Part shown: in pieces, positions 46,447 through 56,722 of the stretch
How positions within the stretch are numbered: the first letter of the stretch is position 1
How the letters are laid out: every line of letters begins with the position of its first letter
Assembly (NCBI GenBank): GCA_036250225.1
Contig: JAPZLL010000025.1
Location: 372,001-436,000, forward strand
Reading direction: 5' to 3'
Origin: Cercophora sp. LCS_1
Lineage: Eukaryota > Ascomycota > Sordariomycetes > Sordariales > Lasiosphaeriaceae
DNA length: 64,000 nucleotides
Notes under the pieces: generated by a model
What the model saw: only the letters and a program-made list of their open reading frames with translations
Database searches by the model: none
What the model was told of the DNA's origin: nothing
Program-made: the position numbers and the translations under genes

Positions 46447-47144
46447 CTAAGAAACATCGGCGTTCAACGAAACCCCTGCTTCAACACCCTGCCCCGCATG
46501 ATGAAGGATGACGTCGCGACAATGATGAATGTGCATCTCGTTGTCCACCCGTCCTTGCACGACCTTGCCGTTCTGCCTAGCCCTATGCTCAAACCGCCAG
46601 GAAAAGAAGCAATGCGCCGTGTGCCAACCAACACCCACATGGAAAGTCGCATTGGGCACATCCCCGAGGTCGGCCACCTCCTCCAACTTGAGCGGCTTTG
46701 TCAGCCGTGGATCAGCAAAGTACAGCCATCTTCCATCGGGCCCATCACCTGACCGTTCAAACTCGGCTGTCAGCTCGTCATCTCGGCAGTGGTCGGGCAG
46801 CCAGGCTGTGCCGAGGGAGTCGTATTTGCACCCACGAGCGCGTGCTTCCGCAACCGAGTTGCCGCAGTTGCATGATTTGCGGAGAGTCCCAATGCCTCGT
46901 TGGCTCTGTTGGGTGCTGTAGATGATGGCTAGGAGGCCGAGTATTGCCAATGTTGTCAAGGTCATGTCTTTGACGACGAGAAGCACATCCCTTCTCGTTT
47001 TCCTGGTTTTGAGCGGTGGCTTGATTTCATCCTCAACTGGACCACCTGTTTCGCCATCTGTTGGATCGATCCTACAAGATTGTCAAAACCAACTCCACAA
47101 TGGGGATCCGTGAGTGTGCAATACCTCTTGTACGAATGATGCAT
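46447..47144 (-). CDS. UstYa-like (DUF3328) protein 3
   Basis: Two exons (47144-47125, 47071-46447) join in frame to 214 residues. The short first exon codes for MHHSYKR, which restores a normal N-terminus; without it the frame has no ATG before the membrane segment region. The transmembrane span is at about 43-58. The signature CGNSVAEARARGCKYDSLGTAWLP closely resembles UstYa-like protein 1, suggesting they are paralogues. Two HxxHC motifs are present, HTAHC at 157-161 and HIHHC at 187-191. It is divergent from UstYa-like protein 4, with about 430 bp between start codons. Confidence 0.85.
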
Positions 47145-47572
47145 GGTCAACGTGAGCGCGGTTTTGGCGACGAGATGAGTTAGACGTGGAAGTGGGAACG
47201 AGTGACATACATGCTCACCCCTCATGGCTAGGTCGGATGCAAAAGGAATGACCAACTGGTGCTCTCGGCTTGGCTGTGCCCGGCAACTTTTCCGGTCAAC
47301 CGCCGGAGTTTCGGAGCCATGTTTCCGGTTGTTTCCGGTGGTGTCCGGCTTTCACCGGTATGCACTAAACGAGGTCCGGGCCCCGACATCCGTCATATCC
47401 GCCGGGGCTTGCATCCAACACCATCTTCGTACGATAGCTAAGACCCGATCGAAGGAAGCCGCCGTCCCATCTTCGTCCCTGTAGAACTCTTCGGTCTTTC
47501 ACGACTCATCACACATCTTCATCCTCTGCCTTGTCAACTAGGAACCTCCGGACTCCAGGGAAATACGACACG

Positions 47573-48313
47573 ATGCATTCCAAAGATGAGGAACATTTCC
47601 TGCTTGGTAGCAACGCCGAAGCTATACCAAAGAGACGAACAAGGCCATATGTCTTCCTACCAAGCTGGGCGTGGCTTCGAATTGCCTTGCTCACTCTGGT
47701 TTCACATCTCGCCTTCTTTGGTCTCGGCTTTTTGGCATCCGATACTCGAGGACGCGTCATCTCCACTCAGTCAACAGTGCCGCCAAACACCCATCACACC
47801 CAACGACCCTCGAAAGCAACGACAACAGCAATCATCGACGGGATCGAAGTAATAGGCACAAAATGCGGCGACAACTGGCAAGAAGCCAAGGCTCTCGGCT
47901 GCAAGTGGGACGTCATGGCATCCCGGTGGTACGCACCCGAGTGTTTCGACCAAGATGTGGTTGACGACATGCTCGCAGAGCCGCAGGTCAACTGGAACTT
48001 TACCTGGTACGCTGACAAGGAGCACACAATTGTGGTCCCGTCGGAGAAGGTCTTCAGCGGCGAGTTCGACAAGGTGTACCCCAACAATCTGTTTCACATC
48101 AAGCACTGCTTGCATCTGTGGAGGAAGTTGCATCATTCGGTTGTTACAGGAAGACCACTGGATGAGGATATCTTGGATTATGAACACACGACTCATTGTA
48201 CGCGGATGATTATGGATTGGATGGATCCAGATTTCAAGAGGCACAGTGTTACTTCTGCGTCGACTGGCACACCTTTCTGCAGGTCTGCTCCACTGGGGCT
48301 TGTTGAGAAATAG
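47573..48313 (+). CDS. UstYa-like (DUF3328) protein 4
   Basis: This single-exon frame gives 246 residues. A basic N-terminus is followed by one transmembrane span at about 35-54. The signature is CGDNWQEAKALGCKWDVMASRWYAPEC, and the two HxxHC motifs are HIKHC at 175-179 and HTTHC at 205-209. It is the most divergent of the four family members here, so it may act on a different bond or residue. It lies 570 bp upstream of the precursor gene on the same strand. A GGTCCG core is present at 47373-47378 in the shared divergent promoter. Confidence 0.88.
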   Translation: MHSKDEEHFLLGSNAEAIPKRRTRPYVFLPSWAWLRIALLTLVSHLAFFGLGFLASDTRGRVISTQSTVPPNTHHTQRPSKATTTAIIDGIEVIGTKCGDNWQEAKALGCKWDVMASRWYAPECFDQDVVDDMLAEPQVNWNFTWYADKEHTIVVPSEKVFSGEFDKVYPNNLFHIKHCLHLWRKLHHSVVTGRPLDEDILDYEHTTHCTRMIMDWMDPDFKRHSVTSASTGTPFCRSAPLGLVEK

Positions 48314-48600
48314 TTGGGATTGGAGCTGAATGCAAACATGGAGATCAATCAAAAAAGCCAAGAGATTGCGAGTCTTTAATCAGGTAGCAATGAATTAAAC
48401 ACATTCTGATGTCGTGCAACTCCTCGTTGAACCCTGCTCCTTCTCCTCGAACGTCCAGACAGCTAGAAACCGCCAAAAGTTGAACCCCCTGAAAGCTCAT
48501 TCAGCAGGCCAAGGCTTGCCCAGAACTTTCGTATCCGTTCGAGCCGGAACCGAGAAATGCTTTTCCCGCTTGCCATGCCTCGTCCGTCGTGCCACCGCTC

Positions 48601-48688
48601 CGGTCCGAAGCCCGGTCCGAAAGCCACATCTGAGAGCTTTCCGGAGTCGAAGGAGCATTCCGGTTCTTGGACCCCAATGCCCGGACCG
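48601..48688 (+). promoter_or_regulatory. Phased CGGTCCGA motifs upstream of the peptide precursor
   Basis: CGGTCCGA occurs at 48601-48608 and 48613-48620, starts exactly 12 bp apart, and an inverted CGGACCG lies at 48682-48688. The pair is about 270-285 bp before the precursor ATG. Identical sequence and spacing are found upstream of UstYa-like gene 2. Confidence 0.55.
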
Positions 48689-48885
48689 GAAGACTTGCTT
48701 CCGGTTCGCAAGGCTCTTGTCGCATTTGTAAGGCGCTCCATGCTTGCATCCATGTGGATGCACTATTTAGAGCGAGTAGGCTTCAGCGCGCTCTTGACTT
48801 GACACAACTTCAACCCGCAGAAGACAGAAGACAACAAACCTCACATTGCTATCCCTATCTCCTTCAACCCGAAAAGAACGCAGCC

Positions 48886-49260
48886 ATGAAGTCTTCGATC
48901 ATCCTCACGACCATCTTCGCCGTCGTTGCCCTTGCCGCCCCCGCCCCGCATGGCGATTCTCACACTGAGCGGTCCGTAGGACAATCAATTGCGCTACCGC
49001 CTGCCGAGCTCTACAAGCGGTCTCCTCAGTTGCCAACAATCTACGAAGAGAACGTGTACAAGAAGCGCGAGCCTAAACTCCCCACCATCTATGAGGAGAA
49101 CGTCTACAAGAAGAGAGAACCCAAGCTCCCAACGATTTACGAAGAGAATGTGTACAAGAAGAGGGAGCCGAAGCTGCCAACGATCTACGAGGAGAACGTC
49201 TACAAGAAGCGTGAAGCCAAGTTACCCACGATCTACGAGGAGAATGTCTACAAGAACTAG
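48886..49260 (+). CDS. KEX2-processed RiPP (dikaritin-type) precursor peptide
   Basis: This single-exon gene encodes 124 residues. Residues 1-20 are a signal peptide. A short leader ends in KR (44-45). Then come five units of about 16 residues (46-61, 62-77, 78-93, 94-109, 110-124), each with the invariant core LPTIYEENVY and, except the last, followed by KKR. The unit starts are SP, EP, EP, EP and EA, which fits trimming by an X-Pro/X-Ala dipeptidyl peptidase after KEX2 cleavage. Each core has two tyrosines and an Ile-Tyr pair, suitable for UstYa-type oxidative cyclisation. Codons differ between units while the peptide does not. Four UstYa-like genes next to it support a RiPP precursor. A pheromone precursor was considered less likely. 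Confidence 0.88.
   Translation: MKSSIILTTIFAVVALAAPAPHGDSHTERSVGQSIALPPAELYKRSPQLPTIYEENVYKKREPKLPTIYEENVYKKREPKLPTIYEENVYKKREPKLPTIYEENVYKKREAKLPTIYEENVYKN
49021..49257 (+). repeat. Five tandem core-peptide repeats (48-bp period)
   Basis: Five in-frame repeats of 48 bp, the last shortened to 45 bp, encode the RiPP core units. Third-position changes are frequent (for example ACA/ACC/ACG for Thr and GAA/GAG for Glu), while the encoded core does not change. Confidence 0.9.
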
Positions 49261-49516
49261 ACCACGTCGAGCAGCGTCGGAGTTTTCTCTGCCTCGTGTC
49301 GATCTCGACGCCACAGACAGGCCGCCGGAGTTGACTTGCGAGAAGAGTACAAGTATCCTTGGAATTGGGCTTTGATTCGGGCGCACCTAGGCTTATTCTT
49401 TGGATCGTTCATGGGGGATGTGGTTGCTGGAATCGGGGTTTCAGTTCAAAAACAGTAGATTTTAACACGCTCGTTTTGCACGCATACTTGAAATGCCTAA
49501 ATGGTGCCCCAGATTA

Positions 49517-49866
49517 CTAAAGACACGAAGGGCCAGAGCTCATCAAACAATGCATGGTGCCACGACTCCTACAAATCTGAATATGTCCTGTGTCGGTCAG
49601 ACTGTTCAAAAGGCCCAGACAGCAATTTTCATAGTCCTCCTGCTTATTCTCGCTTAGGAGGGGTATCGCCGCCACCCCAATGCGCTCATATTCATCCTTA
49701 TCCACGTTAGCGAGTACCATGAACCAAAGCTTGCCATCATCCTTGGGCGGGTCCGACTCCGTCTCCCCACACCACCTGCCAACAAACAACCCGCTTTTTC
49801 GCCTTCCATAAAGGCGTTGACTGTTGCCCCGGTTAGGATTGCTCCTTGCCACAAAATATGTCGCAC
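49517..49866 (-). pseudogene. Possible relic of a HET-type or similar C-terminal domain
   Basis: Minus-strand frames here contain RKSGLFVGRWCGE, KLWFMVLANVDKDEYERIGV and neighbouring pieces in a second frame. The DEYERIG-type ending recalls the C-terminal part of HET-domain proteins. No HET core, start or upstream exon is visible. The call is weak, and the stretch may be non-coding. Confidence 0.2.
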
Positions 49867-50053
49867 TCGGTCTTAGAACCGCCTTGGGTGGTAAGTGCAG
49901 ATGAAGACGTAATGTCAGATCAAATGAAAGCTAGATACTGTTGGCTCTGTCGATTGGCGGCAAAAGGTTCGATGGCGCGATCGAGCCATGTGAATGTATC
50001 TCGTAACCACTCGTTACACAAATAAGAATCAAAAAGCATACCTCATCAAAACC

Positions 50054-51478
50054 TCAAAACCCTTGGCTCGCCCTCCACTTCTCCTCCCACCCCGGAAAAA
50101 AAGGACTCTCATCCAGCGTCCCAACCTCCCAATCCCTCTCCACCAGTCCCTGTCCCACCTGTTCCCTCGCCCACATCGCCAATGCGCTCCCCGCAACCCT
50201 CTTGACATGCTCGACACACTTATACTCGATCAAATTCCCCTTTCCCTCCCGCAACACCTTCAGCAACAGCGCCGGCACATACCTCTCGCCCCTCAACTCC
50301 TCCAAGGGCGTGAAAATGGCCTTGAAATTAAACACGACCGCTCCACTCACCGGCAACCGCCTAATCGTCTGCGCATCACACCGTAACTTTACATCCTTGA
50401 CCTCTAAATTATCTGGATTCCGCGTAAACGCGCTCCGCTGCCAATCCTCCTCCAGCTCGGGCGTCGTGAACATGGCCTGCCAGTCTTCGAGCGACCAGCT
50501 GCATCTGTTTACCGCGCCGTCGGTGGGTACCTTGCTGAACCACCTGTCCATGGACATGGCCATCTTTTCTGCGTCTGGAACATGCGTGTGGATGTTGCGG
50601 AGTGGGGAGTCGCGGTGCTGGCCGATGTGCCAGCCTACCGAGGAGCAGACGGCTGCGGCGCGGAGGTGGTAGAAGCCTGTGGATTCGTTGCGGAGCATGA
50701 TGGCGTAGTCTTCTGGGACGTTGTCGAACAGGACACGCAAGGGAGGTGTGCCGAGGAGGTTGGTGGTTGTGCCGAGGAGGCGGTTGTGGAAGAGGGTGTT
50801 GTCGGGAGACAGGGAGAAGTGGGAGGGGTAGCGCTGGGTGAGGAACTGGAGGGCCATTTCCATGAGTTCGCGGACGGCGAGGGCGCATGCTGGTGAAGGT
50901 GATTCGAAGAAGATCATGGAGGCGTGTTTGGTGAGGAGGGATTGGCGTGCGGCCATGGTGGCGTGGTAGTTTTGTTCGAGCTCGATCCAGAAGTCGGGTT
51001 CAAACTTTTGGAGGGCCATGTGTTGGTGGTAGTTCCAGCGGAAGGGGCGGTAGGGCCGGAATTTGGCGCGGGTGACGTCCCATTCTGGTGGGACCGGGAC
51101 GGGTGCGCGGATACCTGTTAGGAGGGAGTAGTCGGGGAAGCGCCCGATGAGATGGATGTCTTGGGTCGAGAAGCCGGTTGGGGTGTATTGGTTTGGGATG
51201 GTCAGTGAGCCGGCTTTGGTTGACGGGAGGGCGTGGGATTTCAGTATAGTCGGTGGGATGTCGGCTGTTGAGACCGATTTCTCAAACTGGGACAGGCCGG
51301 CAAGAACATGACGGCGAGAAGGCGGAAACTGGAGGATGTGCGGAGTCTCGATGGCTGGTGTTGGTGACTTGCGAGATTTAAAGAGACGGAGTGCCAATCC
51401 GAGAACGACGATGACGACGAGCAGTGACACAGCAGCGAGTCCCTGACTCTGCAGGGAAAATAAGTTGCTGGAGGCCAT
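50054..51478 (-). CDS. DUF3445 protein (heme-dependent oxidative N-demethylase-like), membrane anchored
   Basis: This intronless gene encodes 474 residues. An N-terminal hydrophobic segment (about residues 14-34) suggests membrane anchoring. The DUF3445 signatures follow: KFRPYRPFRWNYHQHMALQKFEPDFWIELEQNY near 140-175, and a C-terminal region with VGWHIGQHRDSPLRNIHTHVP, RCSWSLEDWQ and GAVVFNFKAIFTPLEEL. Characterised bacterial members are heme enzymes that demethylate amines oxidatively. Its orthologues are common in ascomycetes. It lies about 800 bp beyond the RiPP precursor, so a tailoring role on the peptide is possible, but position is the only evidence. Confidence 0.8.
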   Translation of the reverse strand: MASSNLFSLQSQGLAAVSLLVVIVVLGLALRLFKSRKSPTPAIETPHILQFPPSRRHVLAGLSQFEKSVSTADIPPTILKSHALPSTKAGSLTIPNQYTPTGFSTQDIHLIGRFPDYSLLTGIRAPVPVPPEWDVTRAKFRPYRPFRWNYHQHMALQKFEPDFWIELEQNYHATMAARQSLLTKHASMIFFESPSPACALAVRELMEMALQFLTQRYPSHFSLSPDNTLFHNRLLGTTTNLLGTPPLRVLFDNVPEDYAIMLRNESTGFYHLRAAAVCSSVGWHIGQHRDSPLRNIHTHVPDAEKMAMSMDRWFSKVPTDGAVNRCSWSLEDWQAMFTTPELEEDWQRSAFTRNPDNLEVKDVKLRCDAQTIRRLPVSGAVVFNFKAIFTPLEELRGERYVPALLLKVLREGKGNLIEYKCVEHVKRVAGSALAMWAREQVGQGLVERDWEVGTLDESPFFPGWEEKWRASQGF

Positions 51479-52579
51479 GTTGAATGTTGAGCAAAGACTC
51501 GATGAGTTGAATCGAGTAAGTCGAGTATGACGACGTTGGGATCTTATCTATGTCAACGGCGTGGCTTGTCCATGACGGTGGATCATTGCCGCCGATAGGC
51601 ATCGGGTGCGGGGAAGAGGGGCCGCATCGGAACCGGAGTTCGGACTGGGCCCAAGACTCTCCAACTGCGGATGCAACCGACCTAGACTCTAATTGGAGTA
51701 AATGTCCCGGACGTGTGGTTGGTGATACGCGTCACCAGATATCTCAACCCCACACGCATTGCTGATAAGGCAACTAACACTGCACTGTTATCTCTCCGCT
51801 GCAGGCCATCTCACCAACTTCGATTAATCGTCGGATCGCACTCGGTATTGGCGAGCTAAATCTCCGACACTGCTACGCTGCGGCGTGTGGTGGTGTGAGC
51901 CCCAGAGTCAGGGTGTGGAGCAGTCGGGTTGTAATACGGCAAAGTCAACGTCGTTCAATGTCTCGTTGTGGCGATGCAGGAAGGACAAAGAGCTGAAATG
52001 AAACCTTGCCACCCTTTTGCGCCAAGGCCATGCTCAAGAAGGAAAAGAAAAAAGCCAAGAACAAACCAGAAGGCAAGAGACGGACAGTTGTTATGTGGCA
52101 GATGGCAGAACGACAAACCCGGGATGGGCCATCACCAAGACATCGACCAAGACTTGATAACATGGAAGAATATGCACATCATCTTGGACGCCAAGATGCT
52201 GAGACCAAAATCCAAGACACCAAGGCATCGAAGATAACCGGTGAGCTCACCGCAGCAGCCGAGATCCGAGCCGTGCAGACAAAACCGGGTATGATCTCCA
52301 TTGAATCGGCATTGCATTTCAAATCAAGCCACAGCATAGTGCACAAGTCACATTCAAGAATCACAGGGAACGTCAAATGGGTAAGAGGCAGCGACGCCTG
52401 ATATATTGAAAGCCCGCGTGCTGGGTCAGACGGCGCAGAGCCGGAAGAATGTACAAGCCAAACCCGCCTTTCTGTCACCAAACCGTTCGCTTCCGTCCTC
52501 CCCCTCGAGTTGTGGTTGTTGTTGGCAGTGGTGGTGGTGGTACACCCGAGCCGAATCAGGCGCTTGCGAGGCGAGTGAT
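51479..52579. other. Intergenic stretch, no supported gene
   Basis: The first part is the promoter of the DUF3445 gene. A plus-strand frame at 52006-52401 is Lys-rich and has no domain or splice support. I do not call a gene. Confidence 0.3.
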
Positions 52580-52957
52580 TTAGTCGGTCTCCTCATCAGC
52601 CTTGGGGCCCTTCTTGCCCTTGCCGGCCTTGCCCTTGCCCTTGCCGGCCTTGCCCTTCTTGCCCTTACCCTTCTTGCCAGCCTTGCCCTTCTTGCCCTTG
52701 CCCTTCTTGCCGGCCTTGCCCTTCTTGCCCTTCTTGCCCTTGGCCTTCTTGGCCTTCTTTCCCTTCTTGCCCTTCTTGTCGACGTCGATCTCGTCAACCT
52801 CGACCTCGTCGGTCTCGGCGCGGATGTAGATGGGCTCAGCGAGGATCTCGCCCTCGTCGCGGACAACAATGTCGGCGGCGTCAGCCTGGGGGGGGACGGC
52901 GAGCGCGGCCACGTAGGGCACGGCCAGGAGGGCGGTGAGGAAGATCTTGGGAAGCAT
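52580..52957 (-). CDS. Secreted Lys/Gly-rich repeat protein
   Basis: A single-exon frame gives 125 residues with a good signal peptide (MLPKIFLTALLAVPYVAALA). An acidic stretch (residues 29-58, with EILAEP, ETDEVEVDEIDVD) is followed by about 60 residues built from KGKKGKAGK-type units and a short acidic end. The strongly acidic-then-basic layout suggests self-association or binding to a polyanion. The low complexity prevents family assignment. It could be a cell-wall or surface protein, or an antimicrobial-type polycation. Confidence 0.65.
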   Translation of the reverse strand: MLPKIFLTALLAVPYVAALAVPPQADAADIVVRDEGEILAEPIYIRAETDEVEVDEIDVDKKGKKGKKAKKAKGKKGKKGKAGKKGKGKKGKAGKKGKGKKGKAGKGKGKAGKGKKGPKADEETD

Positions 52958-55900
52958 GTTGCCGGTTGAAGACGGTGGTTGCGATCTCGGGAGAGAACGA
53001 GAGTGTGATGCTTGATGAAGGGCTGAGTGGTAGCTTGGCTAAGAGGCTGGAGCACACTGAGCAAGATCCAATGCCATGATGGACGGGTGTGCCTGGTGGT
53101 ATATATACACCGGGAAACAAGATGCTTGGCATCAAATGCGCCGACGACCGAGTCTAAAAAAAAAGAGAACAAGATGCGCCGACCGACATCCCACAATGGC
53201 GGAAACGGCACGCTTGCTTCGGAGGCATGCGAAACGCGGGGCAACTGCGGTTGTTTTGGTGGACGGACAATCTGGAAAAAGTCGCTCCGGGAACCAGACC
53301 TGGGAACTCCGCGTTCAATCTAGACTGGCACAATATCCAGCTTCCAGAATCCGCACGCCATCCCGGCTAACACGTCAGCTCGAGGCCCGATTTCTGGTCT
53401 AAAGTTGTCTCCTTGCGCCGGCTCACCAGCCGACGTCCCACAAGAGCGCGGCACGTATCGTCAGACTCGATATGGCGCCGCGTCATCGACACTTCGTCCA
53501 TTTCGCATTTGGCGTCCTAGCGAGCTGATGCCATCGTGCGTTGATCTGTAACCATCCTGGCGCCGCCATGCTCCACCACCACTCAGCGTCGCATCGCGGG
53601 GTGCAAGGGTGCCGGCTCCCGTCGGGAGTGACGTCGGGAGAACGTTGCAATCATTCCGACTCCTACTAGTAGTGCCGACACTAGCTCCGGGGTAGCCCTG
53701 TCTCAGTTCGCAGTCAAATCCAACGTCATGACGACAACCCATGATGGAGATGGTGGTGTTGAGGTCCGTCAAATTGACCCCTTTTCGCCGCCTTATCGCG
53801 CACCCAACCCAGGCCAATATACACTCTATAGCCCCATGCGCGGCCCCGACTGTCGACAACCAGGAGGCTGGAAATCGGGTCTCGAGAGCCTCCAAATCTC
53901 CAAATCCCCCACCCACATCCCAACGGCTGAACAAGCACCCGCATTGGTGCGCGCCTTGTTAAAAAAATGTCCGGTAAAATGCAACGCCTAATAGGCATTA
54001 GTAGTTTACCCCACGACCTGGCCACCCACCGAGCCTATCACCCGCGATGATATTTATTACCCATCAATTATACCATGGGTTACGCAAGCGCCCATGTACC
54101 GGCAACTGGGGACCGATCCTCAGGGGTTCACAACAACCGAACTTCACTCCAACTCTGGGCATCGTTAATATCTGCACGCCGCCCAAGCTGTCCATCGCAC
54201 AATCACACAGCAACCTCGCACTGATAGCTCGTCATCGGGCCCACTATAGTAATGACATATTGAGTCTCGCCCTCATGATTTGATCACCTCACCTCCCCTC
54301 ACCTCAGTGTCAACCCCGCAGCACAACCGCAATCCGGGTATCCGCAGCGCCTCGCAAACATTAAACACCAATTAATCTGGTTCTTTTTACGTAAAAGCAT
54401 TCATATCGACTGGTTTCCCTCATCCAAGTTGCAACGCTACACGCGACTCGCTTGTCTCGCTTGTCTTCCCGTCCTGAAGCTGCCCAGGTCCTTGGCACCC
54501 TATTGTGGGGGCGCGCTATAGGATGGGATGATAGTCGGGATAAACAAGCCGAAATATCGAGGCTGAAATTGATGTCACCCGTACGTCCGTCGGTCAGTTT
54601 CCCACATTCCGACTTTCTTGGTTTCCGCTCTGACCAAAACACAAGAATACCAAGCCCGGGACAGACTATCTTGGACTGCGGCGCCCAGGATTTGCCCAGC
54701 CGGGTCAAGAGAGCTTGATAAAAGGTGTTGACGTACGCCTGCTATATGGGAAACAGTTTGGGCTGGTATTATACGCTCAATCCCGCGCTCGGCAAGTCTT
54801 TCTCACCTTGGTCAAGGACAAGAAAGAAAGAGCCGCTCGAATTGGGGGCTAGAAAAAAAGACAATACCAGTTACAGGGGACGCGTATCACCGGGAGTTGG
54901 CCGGGAGTTGAATACCTTGCCTACCGAGTTTTGTAAAGAGTTGCAATGATCAACAAGGGCGATCGAGTCTAGATAGGTGCGCTCGGTTAGCGCTTTGCAT
55001 GTTCCGCTGCGGGTCTCTTTGTTCAGACAGATTGCGGCGGCTAGCAGGTATCTATGGACGGCATTGATCATGGGTCGAGGCGGGCGTGTTTACCTTGTGG
55101 TTTTGCCACTGCCTTGATGCAGATGTGAACCTTGTGGAGAGGCGAGCTAGTTTCGGTATGGTGACTGCAAGCGAGCAATATTCTGCAAACGGGAGCAAAG
55201 TGGACGCGTAGACGTTGCTGATTGAGAGCCGGGTTGCTATCCGAGCGAGGAGAGATAAGGGGCCAAAAGGGGGTTTTGTTGATATCGACCATCATGGCGC
55301 GAGTTGACACCATTTGTGTACCTGTCAGGGGTCTTTGGTAAGAACTATTGTCGAGCCCTGTGCTCGCTCAAGGTGCTCTCTGCGTTGGTTGCAAGCCGTT
55401 GCTATGCTCCGCGATTGTATGGTCGAAAAGCATCGTGAGAATGCACTGGAAACTCGATGGTCAGGAGATCGACTTGATGTGAGCTCACCAGCTCAAATTT
55501 CCCGCCAATGGGACTCGAGGTTACATACAAGTGTCAGCGAGAGTGACTCTGACCTTGGCGCAGGAGTAAACTGCGGGGTATTGTTGCTGGAAGAGCCTCG
55601 GCACACTTCAATGCCAAAGCACAAGATAGCAAAGGAAAGGAACGTTTAGATCAGCTGTTGACATGGCACTGATACGATTTGTGACCTATTGGTTACAGTG
55701 TATGGAATGGTATTTCAGGTTAACATTAATCGATTGCCAATCATCGCCCATACCACGGAGCGCCGCATACGTACTGAGAAGATAATAGGGATGGAAGGTG
55801 GTGTGGTTGGTTGGGTCTTGTCTGGTGCAAAAAAAGAACAAAAAACAACGCAATGACCGGCCGAACTCACCGCCTTCTACGTCCATATCGTGCTCACACA

Positions 55901-56722
55901 ACACAACGCAGAACGCCGCTGAGTTCAACCGGTCATCACGCCGTTCAATAGTTGGCGGGCCATACCCTTGCTCATGTAGACAGTCTGGGGCCGCACAAGT
56001 TTGGATGGCAGAGCCTTGTTGGTTTTACCATGGCGAAGAAAGTCTTCAAAGAGCATCTGAACTTGGATTCCAATTACATGGTCCTTTGATCGTCATCTCT
56101 TCGTTCACAGGGTAGTTGTTGACTTTATTGTGAAGTTCGCAAGACTAGTTGCTTTGGTGCAGTTCCTTGTTGACGATTTGGGGGCCAATACAAACCTTGT
56201 AAACAATAGACTGAAAGACGCATGCATCCTGTACCATCATCGTTTTTTCCATTGGATTTTTCAGACCTGTCTCGTGGGTTGCATCCTTGGTGTTCTCAAC
56301 CACCAGACCCGAAGCCAGGAGGTTTGCCATCGAGAGGACGCCTTCTTGATGATGCAGCAACAACGACTGAGGCACAGCTCCTTGCCGCAACCAAAATTCC
56401 TGACGAAGAATTCCCGATTATATCCCCATAAGGCCGTGGCTTCGTGGTGTTCGAAATGGAAGAAACGATACATCTCTAGGCACGAACGCTGGCGGTTTCT
56501 GGAACGCGCCGAGTCCTGCCAGATCAACTTGCAGAACGCCCCCTCTTGGCAAAGCTTGTGTTGGATGGCGATCATAAGGTGGGTAGAGATTCAACGCAAA
56601 CACTAGCCTCAGAGGGATATCTGTCCGACCAAGTTGTACAACCAAGGAATGCCGAGGGACCTAGGTCATTGTCCAGCACCAGCATCACCGGAAGGGCCGA
56701 CCACAATGCGAGACGGAATCAT
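52958..56722. other. Gene-poor 3.8-kb stretch
   Basis: Many overlapping short frames occur on both strands but none has a recognised motif, signal peptide or consistent splice model. No repeat family, tRNA or rRNA was recognised. The part next to 52957 is the promoter of the Lys/Gly-rich gene, with a TATATA at about 53100. Confidence 0.35.

Noticed and set aside
48886..49260. Alpha-pheromone precursor
   Set aside because: It has the KEX2 repeat layout of such genes, but the core lacks the Trp/Cys pattern of filamentous-ascomycete alpha pheromones and sits among four UstYa-like genes.
52006..52401. Lys-rich plus-strand open frame
   Set aside because: No signal peptide, domain or splice support, and it overlaps other frames of equal quality.
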